From assembly GCA_023079485.1 (NCBI GenBank), contig CM041091.1:33254146-33318145 (forward strand): a stretch of DNA of 64,000 nucleotides, written 5' to 3'. Both the position numbers and the translations under genes were made by a program. Position 1 is the stretch's first letter. Each line of letters opens with the position of its first letter. Origin of the DNA: Archilochus colubris. Lineage: Eukaryota; Chordata; Aves; Apodiformes; Trochilidae. The notes beneath the pieces were generated by a model. It had not been told where the DNA came from and searched no databases. It saw only the letters and a program-made list of their open reading frames with translations. Below, one piece after another: positions 39,301 to 51,300 of the stretch.

Positions 39301-42300
39301 ACGTAGTCTGTAAAATAGGAGAAGATGCTGAAGTCCTGATGTCTCTCTATGACCCACTGGAATCAAAATTTATCAGGTTAGTTTCCTCTTGAGTGCTCTC
39401 CCTACTTTGTACTTACTCAGTTAAAGGAGTGAGGTAGTTTTGGAGAGTAGGAGAGGGCTCCATGGGAGTTTAATTTCTGCAAAATGCTTGGGCCAGGCTG
39501 ACCTGGGGAGCAGCAGAGCAGCAGCCAGGTCCCTTCACCCTGGGAACATTGCAGGGTTTCAGTGCTCCTCATCCTGCTGTGCCTCTGCTCCCCCAAGTGC
39601 AGAGCTGAAGGGAGATATGAACATCCCTGGAGCCTCGGCACTAACCTGAGAGTTCGGTTTCTATACCTCCTCTTCTCTTTGCCAGGGGTTCTTACACTTT
39701 GGTGCTGAGAAGTTGCTTTTATTATATAAATGATGCACACAAAGGGAAAATGCCAGCTTTCCACTCAGGAAATATAAGGCTGTTGGGTTTTAAATATTTT
39801 TCTGCAAATCCTGAAGTTGCTTTTATATGCTTTATGGTAAAGTGAGCCATTTAAACTGTCCTCAAATGTTATTCTTTCAGTGAAAACTACTTGGTGAGAT
39901 GGTCAAGCTGTGGACTCCCCAAAGATATCGACAGACTGCATAACCTTCGAGCAGTGTTCACTGTAAGTGTGTCTGCTTCCTTTCCCTGCCAAGCTTTAGA
40001 GCACTTGTTTCATAGCTTGGGAGCAACTGAGGAATGAAATGACCCAGCTGGAAACTGGGGCATGAGCCCTGCAGGTGATGATCCTGGGGAGGGCTCATCT
40101 GAGACATTTCTCATAAACGACTCTTAATATTCCTGGCAGCTGGCTCAGACTTTAGAGTTTTACTAGAAATGATTTGGCCTCCTAAGCAATTAATTTACAG
40201 AGAAGCCAAGATGTTTAATTAGTGTTACAAAAATTCCTTGACTCAGAACAATTTGCCCTGGTGCTAAAGACCAGCAGGGCAAAGGCAAAGGCACCATCCT
40301 GTCGGGAGCAAACCTCCTGCCTACAAAAAATGGAACATTATTCTTGAAAAGTAATCCAAACAAACTACTCATTCTAGGATCTGGGCAGCAAAGACCTGAA
40401 AAGAGAGAAAATCAGTTTTGTCTGTCAGATTGTACGAGTGGGCAGGATGGAGCTGAGAGACAACAACACCCGAAAATTGACCTCTGGGCTGAGGAGACCT
40501 TTTGGAGTAGCAGGTAAGTAACTCCCTGTGCTGGCACAGAAAGTTGGGTGTGTGAAACTCCCCTGGGGTTTTATAACTCCAAATTGTTCCCTGGTCAGAC
40601 TGATTGCTGTGCTGGAGAGTTTACTGTAGCCTTCAGGGCTTGCATTTACCTGGAGATGCCAAAGGTTGTTTGCAACCTGTTGTAATTCTGTAGGAAAAAG
40701 CTGCAATTGCACAGCTGCTCCATCCCTCCTCTGAGTCACCACCACTCCTTCCTGTCCCCCAAAGTGTTCCCTCAGTGCCCCTCATCCCACCTTGGTCATT
40801 TAATTAAGAACACGTTGGTTTTTTTGCAGTAATGGATGTAACTGACATAATTAATGGAAAAGTTGATGATGAGGACAAGCAGCACTTCATCCCATTTCAA
40901 CCGTAAGTAGGGAGTAGCTTATAGAGTAAGCAGAAGTTGAAGCAATTTCAAGTTTTAACACTCATTAAAACAAAACACAAACAAAACAAGTCCCAAGCAT
41001 TTTAAACTTTTGAATGGAAAAAGTGATCTGTAGATATTCTGAAGTTAACTTATTTCAGTGTGGTATTTTACCTTGAGTAGTACTTACTGGGTTTTTTCCT
41101 AATAACTTCCCTCTAGATTATTGTTTTTTTAGTTTAAAACACCTCCAGTTCTGCATTCTTTAGCTTATTTTTAAAAGGAATGCTAATGCAATAGGAGAAA
41201 TGCTTAATATGAGTCCATTGCTGGTTTAGCTCTGCCAGATATTGGTAAAACCAGGAGCATTACTGCAGGTGACTTCTGGGACATCAGTAAATGATAATTA
41301 TAGTTTGGTAACAGCTATAATTTCATAGTAGAGGTTGCAGTTAATTGGAGAACAAACAGAAGCTGAGAATTTGAAGGATGCCTTGTGTAATATCATAATT
41401 TGGTTTTATCACACGAGACCTGTGAGAAAGCTCAGTGTGGGTTGGATGGTGAAGGAGATGATTCTGGTCACATTCTGTTACAGAAGCAAGGAGAGCAGTC
41501 TGCTACCTGGGCTTGGTCTTAGTCATCTAAAAATGCAAACCTTTCCACAGAGACTCTATTATTTTGTAATAATTAAATTAGCTAATAAGAAATCTGGAGT
41601 TCGTAGAATCATATAATTAGCCGGGTTGGAAGGGACCTCAGAGATCATCTAGTCCAACCCTTGACCCACCGGAGCAGTTGCTAGACCCATGGTGTTGATG
41701 GTGTCCTTGAAGTATGGACATACAAGATTTTAATATATTATCAAAGATCAGTTTTGACTTCAAACCACAAAATAAGATGAAGAAATAGAGGTTTATTAAC
41801 CTGAATTTATGTGAACATGTTCAGAGAAATTGGTTTTAGCAGTAAAAGCTTAACAGAAGGTGTGTGTGGCAAATACTCTGTTCCAGCCATACTTCATAGG
41901 TTTTTTATTCCAGGCAGTGAGGGAGGGTAGGAGGGATAAGTCAAATAAATGTGTGTAGGATCTGAATGCTTGGTTTTCCCATGGTGTGAAGTGTTAGTCT
42001 GTTTCTTGTTCCAAACCTCTAAACATGGTTTTGTTAGCTAAATTGCTTGTTTTATGTATTTGGAGATAGTCAAAGGGTTGTAATAATATTAAAAAAAAAT
42101 TTTTAAATATTTTAAATTAAAATACTTTAAATTTAAAAATATTTAAAAAAATACCATACTCAGCCACCTTGCAATAATGGAATATCAGATGAACTATCTT
42201 GGAAAAGAGAATTCAGCAAGCCCTTGAGGTTTGGAGCTGCAGGAGCTGCAAGGTCTTGAGGTGCTCTGAGGAGCTGAGCAGCCCCAAACCTCGTGGCTCA

Positions 42301-45300
42301 GTTCTGCTGCCTGCAGTGCAGAGTGTTAATGTGACAAGGAGAAGAACAATTCCATTTTTTTCCTAGAAAAGCAGGGGTTTTTAGGCAAGAGTGCATTCAT
42401 GATATGTTTATTGTGTGCTAAACAATAGCAAGCTTGTTTTTTAGTGAGCGTGGAAGTACACAGTGAAAATGAATCTTTGTGTATCAAAGTGGATGCTAAT
42501 GGAACATCTAGTTTTCTGCTCCATTAACACTGATTTATTTTTCCTGTATATATAAATCAGCTTTTTGAAAAGATGTACAATGTGATTTATTTTTTCCCAC
42601 CTAAATTAAAACATCCTTCTGAAAAAGTATATTTCCAACAATATGAATAATTTGAAAACACACAATGAATACTGGTGTCATTATTTCCAGAGCAGACTTA
42701 GGCTCTGTGTACGAGCCACATTTTTCTTCTCATTCCATGCTTTGCTTCTGTTGTACCACATGCAATTCTGTTTTCATATCTTTGTTTGTTTGTATTCATT
42801 CACTGGCCACCAGCACAATGGCTGTCAAAAGCACTTGGCAGGATTTCTTAAATGACACTTAATGCTGCTGTTTATATATCATTTCCATCTTTTCATTGAT
42901 TCATCAAGCTTAACAGAGTATTTGGATGATCTGCTTTTCTTCTCCTGTGCCACTTCTGGGAGATTTAGGGGAGCTTTTCCTCCAAGGGGTTTGTGCTGCT
43001 GCTTAACCCACAGAATGACAGCAGGGACCCTGCAGGGCTTTGCAGGGCTGGTCTGCTGGAGATATATTAAGGAGAAAAAAGCCTCTGTGGGTTTTCACTG
43101 CTTAACAAGGGGGTTCTCAGGTGGGAGATGCCCTTCCTGTCCTTGCCAAGCATTCCTGGGGAGCAGTGACCGGTGTGCTGGGGTAGATCCCCGCGTTCTT
43201 CTGATTAATGGTCTCCCTCTGTCTTTCTTGTTACCTTTTCCTGTCCTTTGTCTTGCGTTGACTAATAAATACTCTTTGTCACAACTGTGATACGATCTTT
43301 TGTGTTCCCTTGTCACTGTGACTTCTGGTTTTCTGTGACCCTCTGTTTCCTGGTGTTGGTCGTCATGTGCATCCTCCAGGCTAGCGTTGGATGACGCCAT
43401 TCGACACAAGCAGCTGAACATATCATCCCGTTTTTCACCCAGGGTGGCAGGGGAGAATGATTTCCTTCAGACTGTTATAAACAAAGTGATTGCTGCTAAA
43501 GAAGTCAACCACAAGGGTCAGGGTAGGTACTGCTCTTTCTATACACCCTCGTACCTTAAGTTCTGCAACGTGGGCAAACGGATTTGATGCGAATTGGGAG
43601 GAAGTGAGGGTGCGTTCTGCTGTCTTTGCTTGCTCACTGCTGGGTGGTAACAAAAATGTTTGCAGGGTTTGTTTCCTTTCTTCCCCATCCTTCAGGGTGT
43701 GTTCTGACATTCCTCCCAGCTCTGCACCTTTCTCCCCTGCTCTGTGTGAGCTCCAGAGATGGTCTGACCTTGCTCTCTCCCTTACTCGGCACTGGAAGTG
43801 ATGATGGAGTCAGCTCCTGTGCCACTGAGCTCCTTGTGTTGAAGGCAGGGATATTCCCTTTCACCTTGTTTTTCCACCTCCTAGCTGCTCTGGTAGCATG
43901 TCTCCCTCTCCAAAAGCCCAGGGCATTGCTCCTGCCAGCACTGCACCTTCCAGAGCTTGCTTGGGGTGAGGATGGAGCCAGAGCTGGGCATCCCTATCCC
44001 TTCTACTGCCCTGAGGCTGAGCTGGCTTCCAAAGCCTGCTGTGTTCTTTTTGTGTGTGTGTACCCCACCTCATGATCAGGATGGGCCTGCCAGGAGCAAG
44101 GGGGCTGTGGAACAGCTCAGTTATTACTCTACTGGTGCTAATATTTTGGGGGGAGTCAGTGTAATGCAGGTTGGCATGGAGCTGCCAGCACCCACTGGGG
44201 CTGTGAATGTCTGTGTCACTTGTCAGAGACACCTGAACAACAGATCCCAGGAAAATTGTTTTCTGCTGATTTTTTTTGTTTGTTTTTAATTAAGTAAGAG
44301 TAAACAAATATTCATTTTTAAATTTTTAAAAAACTTTATTAATTATCCATTAACTCAAGAAGAAACCTTCAACCTGCTCTCCCCCCTCACTTCTCACCTG
44401 TGGCCCATGTGTGTTGGAAGGGAGAAAACCTTTCAGCTGCTTTGATTTGTTTCAGATTCTCTCCCCCCAGAAGGCACCCAAACAGCAAAGGATTAAGATG
44501 TGTTAAGATGGTCAGTGTAGGTACAGTCACTGCTTCAGGACACAGCAGCCCCTAGAACCATCTCTAGCACCAAAGCAGCTTGTAGCCTTTTGTAAGAGAT
44601 GTCACTAGAAAGGAAAGCTACCTGCTAAATGTGTACAAAATTAATGCTTAGTTTTTTGGTGTCTGTAACAGGATAACCCACTTTTTTTTTTTTTACAGAT
44701 TAATATTTTCATAGATCTTCTTTTTTTCTGCAAATTGTTGTAATTATTTTGTGATTCAACTCGATTCCCAGTCACTTTACCAAGTGTGTAAGACTCCTCT
44801 GAGGTGTTTTTTTGTTTGGTTGGTTTGTGGTTTTTGTTTTTTCTTTCCTTCGCTTCCTTAAACCAAGTGTGCCTGATGTTGGGTGACAAGCAGCAGCTTT
44901 TTAGTGGCTGCTTCTGCTACTGAAGAGGAAAAAGTCAGCTGTGTAATGCTGATACTGTATGTATATATATATATATTTTTTTTTTTGCTCAGTGCAGTAA
45001 AAACAACTTAGGGGGTGCTGGTGATGAATCAGTTCAGAGTACATGCCTGCTCTTGGCATCTCCATATTGACTGGTTGTAATCCATGTGTTTTGCCATTAA
45101 AATCAGTCCTGCCTCTTTCTTCCTGTAGAAAAGACCCAGGTTTAACACAGGTTTAACAATTGTGATTTTTACACGACAGGTTTGTGGGTGACTTTGAAGC
45201 TTCTTCCAGGAGATATTCATCAGATTAGGAAAGAATTTCCACACTTAGTGGATAGGTCAACAGCTGTGGCTCGGAAAATGGGGTTTCCTGAGATTATTAT

Positions 45301-48300
45301 GCCTGGTAAGACACTGAGAATGAGTGCTGCTTTGTTATGTTTTAACTTGTTTTAAGGAGTTGTATGTATGGAAGGCTTTGTATTTTTTTTAAGGGGAGAA
45401 AAAAAATTAATTTGAGGCATGGTACACATTAGAAATAATGGCTCATCCAAGGTGTTTGTCTTTTAAAATAAAAGTAAAGCACTTAGGTAATACCTGCCAC
45501 ATGTGCTTCATCAAAAACAACCCACCTTACAGCTTCCCTCAATATGTGGTGTTATGGTAACAGGGGAAATTCTCCTTTTTCTTCAGGAAGAAAAATATAG
45601 GCAAAGTATATATGCTGCTTATTCTCTTCCTAGCAAGGGTGGATGTCTTTTTTTTTTTTTAATAAATATAGAGGGATTCTGTGGATGTTCAGTTTTGGTG
45701 TTTAGAAACAACAAACCAAATTGTGATGCTTCTCAAAATAAAGCTGTCAATAAGTAACAGGCTACAGAACCCCCCCTGCAGTCTCCTTTTCAGCTTGATG
45801 GACTCTGGAGGATCCATCAGATATTTTCAAAAACCATCCCAGTTCAGCTCTCCCTCTTGTTGCTGCCTCTGTGTCCATCAGACTTTTTACTACATATTGA
45901 GTAGGGAGTAACTGCATCAGCACCTCTGCTTGTTAGGATCATCTCCCACATTAAATTATTGCAAATTCTCTGCCTTCATAATTTGTTTTCAGAATTGCAG
46001 TTGACTTAGGGTCTAGTTAAAAGACCATTTTAAGACACCAAGCTAAATATAACCCTGTCCTGCAACCCCCAAGCAGCAAAACCATCAAACCACAAATCTA
46101 ACAAGTTAAACAGACTTCTGTAGACTGCTTAAATGTTTGGAAATTACAGAATATCTGTATGTGGGATAAATAATGCCTGTTGAATTATTCCTCCCAAGTT
46201 AATAATGAAAGGAATTGTGTTATAAATAATTGAGAACCGAGGTGATTTTAGTGATACTGACATACTCTTCATGATGATGGGACATGCTTCTCATTTTTAA
46301 ATTCAATGTTTTGCACTGAGTTGATAGTTCAGACTTCAGCTAAAACTGTGCTAAGACTTCTAAAGTTTTTCCAGTCCTTTTATTTTTGAGCGTCCACTCT
46401 CCCGTGGCTTTTAAACGTTTTGCCATGAATGTGTTTGATTGCTGCTAGGAAAAGGTGTTGGGGGTTGTTTTCTGTGTTTCACCACTGGTTTCACAACTCA
46501 GCAGGCAGAGTGGGGAACGTTCTGAGAACTCTGTGCTTTGCTTTGCCTTGCAGGTGATGTTCGCAATGACATCTACGTCACGTTGGTTCAGGGGGATTTT
46601 GACAAAGGCAGTAAAACAACAGCAAAGAATGTAGAAGTGACAGTGTCTGTGTATGATGAAGATGGCAAAAGATTAGAGGTATCAAAGTGATGTGGGTGCT
46701 CTTCATTTTTATACATATCTTTTCAGCTTAAGGTGTTTTTTTTTTTACAACCAAATTCTCTCCCGTGTCATGCACTCTGCTCATCCCATGAGAAGCTTGA
46801 GCCTTTCTGTCTTCTTTTGACCCACTTCACCCATTTATTTTTTCATTAATTTGAATGAGAAAGTGGAGTTTGAGACAAACATTTTCTCCTTTCTTTGTGT
46901 CTTTAAGAGTGTTATTTTTCCTGGTGCTGGTGATGAAGCCATCTCAGAGTACAAGTCAGTAATATATTACCAAGTGAAGCAACCTCGCTGGTTTGAGACT
47001 GTCAAGGTATTCAGGCTGCTGCCATCTCTTCCTTTTTGGGGGGGATTAATATGCAGTTAATAAAGGTTTCAGTGGAAAGCCTTGAGAATCAAAGGAAGAT
47101 TCAATGCTCGAGGTCCTGTGGAGCAAGACAAAAGGAATAGCTCAATAAAAAAAAGGCTTTCGGAGACTTCTGGAAAACAAATTTGGTTTTCTTTGCATAG
47201 TGAATTTTATTTCACCCTTTTGGTCAAGATGGGGGCACTCCAACATTTATTTAGGAAAGGTTTTCTCTGTTTCCATGAACCTGACCTAAAGAAACAGGAT
47301 ATCAATATTAAAACACAATTACCACAGTGCTGAACTCGTCAGTGTTTTGGGCTCTGGCTGGTGGTTTAAGCTTGATTAATTTGCTTGGGTGGTAATATTT
47401 TAGCTTAAATGCCAGGTTTTAATATTACAGAGGCTGATGTTAGCTTCATAAAACATTCTGTGTAGTTTCTTGAGAAAGGACTCAGAGCTGCTCCTCACAC
47501 TGTTTGAAATCCAAAGGTGCTCTCACTGCATCTGTAGCCAGAAAGTGGCTGGGAGGGAAATGGGAGCAGAAATGCAGATGTGGTGTTGGGGAGCAGGTTA
47601 CAGCACAGAACCTGGATGCTGGGGTGATGAAAAAAAATGACATTTCCAGCAAAAATCCTGAGGGAGAAGGGTATGGGTTGCATCTGTGCACGTTGGTTAT
47701 GTGTGGCTCAGTATAGGTAGTACAAGTGTTGCATCAGTAATGAGATGTTAAGAATTCTAAATTTTTCTGTTTTAAGTTCATCTTTTCCAGTCAAACTCAA
47801 GAGAGGCTCATTCCTGAGCTGTGGGGGAGTGGTAGGGGAGGCTTTGAGGTTACAGCCCAACATCTGAAGTTTCAGGTCTTGTCAAGTACCTTACCAGGCT
47901 TGCTTAATTCCCTCTGTCTTACGTGGTGCAAGAGCTGGGAGTTTTCCTGGGGAGTTCTGTACCCTTCAGCAAAATGGTGCTTCTGTTGCTCTTTTTGAAA
48001 GATGTCTAGATGAGGTTGGGTAGTGGTTGATGGTGTTTGATGGGACTGTACTGACTCTTTTCCTTCTCTGCCCTCCTTCCCAATACCTGAAGGTTGCCAT
48101 CCCCATCGAGGATGTGAACCGCAGCCACCTGAGGTTCACGTTCCGCCATCGATCATCCCAGGACTGTGAGTACTCCAGCTTCTGCATTATGGCATTGTCA
48201 GTGTCTGGGGCCAAAATCTGCTGAAACAGGCAGAAAGTTCCTCATCTTTAAATGATTATTGTAATAGCTTTTAGTGCAGGGATAAGGTTTTGGGGTTTTT

Positions 48301-51300
48301 TTTCACCAGCTCATTTTTTTAGCATCTTGGCTTCTTTTTCCTTTTACATCTTCCCCACTCCATTGACATCAAGTTTTTCCTTCCCTGTCCAGTTATTTCT
48401 CCAAGTCAAATAAATGGGATAATGGATAAATCTTTCCATTTAGCAGCAGGAAGGTTTGTGGTCTTGTGTGTCTTAGAAGGTAGGTGGTTAAGGAGTTGTG
48501 AAGATGTTTAATAATCCCACGTGTGAAATGGGGGAGTGAAAGAGTTTATAGTGAGCTTAGCATCAGTAATTAAAGATTTAGGTGTTTAGCAACTTAATTT
48601 CTGCTTTGCAGTCTGCCTTGTGGTCCTTTTGAGGTAGTTCTGGTCTAAAAGCTATTTGAGAGCTTGTGGTTTTCCTCAGCTTTCCTGGGATACAGGTGGG
48701 AGCTGAGTTGCCTTTTGCAGTGAAGGTTCAGATGGAGACAAGAAAACATCTTCCATTTGTCTGCAGTTGTTTTGCAGGGAAGTTTGGGGCTTTTCCTTGG
48801 TTGTGGTGATACTTGTTCCATAGAGTGATCACAGGGGCTGTCTCACTTGATGGAGAAGCCTCTCAAAATCAGTAGGAAAACTTCTTTTGTAGACCAAAGA
48901 CACAGACAAAAGAATGAAACATGTAGTATCTACTGCATGCATTTGAAGATGTGGAATACTCTGTGAATACTCTGGGTAGTACCTTACCCCATCAGGGTTA
49001 TTTAATTGAAAGTGTATATTTTGCAAATTGATCATTAATAAAAGATTTACTTAGCTCAGGCAATGGTACTTGCTAATGAAGACAACGTGCAGAAAATTAG
49101 TGTCATTAGTGTCAAAATTATGATTGTGCATTACAAATTACCAGAGTCAGAAATATTTTTATGTTGACTCAAAAATTTAAGTTGTGTTTGGTTTAAATAT
49201 TCATCAGAGGCTGTGCCTTAGGGCTGCAGGGCTTTCTCACAGGCTGCTTGGCTTGTCTGAAGTCTATTTATTTATTTTCCCCTTCTGGTTTTACTTTGCT
49301 TTTTACTTGCTCTGTAGCTTTATTTTTACTTTTGATAATAGATTTTGAACAATGAGAGCAAACCAAATGCATTTCTAGTTCCTGTTGCCTGTAGAGTGGG
49401 TGAACTTTCAGAAACTGAGCTCCTGAGATCCAATCCCTGCTTTGCTTCCAGTATATTCCCCCAATAAATGGCAGAGCCCTGATGAGATCCTCAGTGCTGA
49501 ACTTTAAATCATTATTCTCAGTAATGAGCACATTGCCTCTGCATCTTCTAACTCAAAAAAACCCACCCTGAATGCATCAAATTTGTTTTATTTTTAAAAA
49601 GGTGCCTTAATTCAGCTTTACACAGAATGTAGAAATATTAAGCATCTGGTTACCTCTGCTCTGATCAGATTCTTCAGCATTTATTTCTCATTTTTGGTTT
49701 TGTCTTGAGTTTAAAAGACTCTCCCAGTTTCTTGTACTTCTTTTCCACCTAAGAATCTTTTGTTTGGTGATTTGTTTATAGTGTATCCATGGTTTTGAGA
49801 TTAGGTAGACTGCCTGTACTAGTAGGAAATACTTAATTATGGTTTTGTTGTTTGTTTTGTAACAGCCAAAGATAAATCTGAGAAAATATTTGCCCTAGCC
49901 TTTGTGAAGCTCATGAGATATGATGGAACAACTTTGAGAGATGGAGAGCACGACCTGATAGTTTACAAGGTAGGATTCTGGGCTCCTTTAGTGTTTCCAT
50001 AGTAGGTAGCTTGTTGGCAATACTGCTTTAGCTAATTGTTGTTACAGATTGACACAAAAAAGATGTTATGGACTGTTCTCTAAATACAAGTCCTGTGTAA
50101 CCTGCATTTTGGCAGACTGTTAAACCTGGAGTATGTTTCTTGTTTTAATTTTGGTGCTTATTATCTAGTTTTATGTGTGTTTTCATGGCTGGGCAAAGTT
50201 GCATCTCTGACCCTTTAAAATATCCCCTCATGGCTCTAATCTGTGGACAGATTTGTGCTAAATTACTGCTGTGAAAAAGCCATTTGATAGCTCAATTTCT
50301 GGAGCAAATATATTTTTTTCTTATTGCCAAGGCTTTTTACCAGGTATCTTAGAATTTTTTCCCCTTGTATTTGAAACACTACTGCAGGCAGAAGCAAAGA
50401 AGCTGGAGGATGCCTCAACCTATTTAAGTCTGCCATCCACTAAAATAGAGTTGGAGGAAAAGGGACACTCTGCAACAGGGAAGAGCATGCAGAACCTTGG
50501 GAGCTGCACCATCAGCAAAGACTCTTTCCAGATTTCTACTCTGGTTTGTTCAACAAAGCTTACCCAGAATGGTGAGTTCACAGAACTCCTCACAGATGGA
50601 GTGGGGATGGATGGGCTGACTCTGTCTTATCCCTCCCTGTCTCTCTGAATGGATGGTGGGGTGGTTGCCATGCAGTCCTGGATTGAAATGTCTGGATGCA
50701 GCAAAAGCATCTCCTGAGTGTGTCTTCTGTGCAGCCTTTCCCTGCCCATGGGCTTGGTTTGGCTTCAGAGCAGTTCACACCTCTAAAAAGCCAAAAGAAT
50801 CCTGAGTGAAATGGAAGTGGCAATATTAATTTGTCATAGAGTTGAGTGCTGAAGGATGCTGAAAAGAGGCTCTGTGGCATTTTAGCTCTCCGTGGGCATG
50901 CATAAAAGCACTAAGGAAGAGAGTGAGTTTGCTTTTAAGAGTAGGCACTAGCATGGCTCTGCTCCCAAATGAGCTGTTATGTTATTTCCAAGGTGCCTTG
51001 TTTGTAATCTTTTGCCTGAAGAAAGCTCTGATGTTCTTTTGTGTTGGGCAGAGAGGAAAGGATTGCAGGAGAAAGCATTTCATGGAAGTCACTCTCAGGT
51101 TCACACAGACTTCCAGGAATGGAGTTAATATATTACTTTTTTTTTTACATTTTAAAACTCACCTTGCATGGAAGTCACTCTCAGGCTCACATATCCTCAT
51201 GTGAACACAGACAGGAACGGAGTTAATGTAATTTTTTTTTTTAATATTTTAATACTCACCTTGCATGGATGTCACTCTCAGGTTCACACATCCTCACCCA

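Larger units (their letters stand above)
40903..43379 (+). other. DOCK1: DOCK1 intron 11 (2.5 kb)
   Basis: Holds a minus-strand CR1 tail at 41603-41684 and an AT-rich hairpin-prone tract at 42081-42152. It ends at 43379 or 43442 depending on the exon 12 acceptor. Confidence 0.85.

Noticed and set aside
46908..46909. Alternative exon 15 acceptor two bases downstream (aagAG|TG)
   Set aside because: It would shift the reading frame of the DHR-1 domain; only the first AG keeps exons 14 and 15 in phase.
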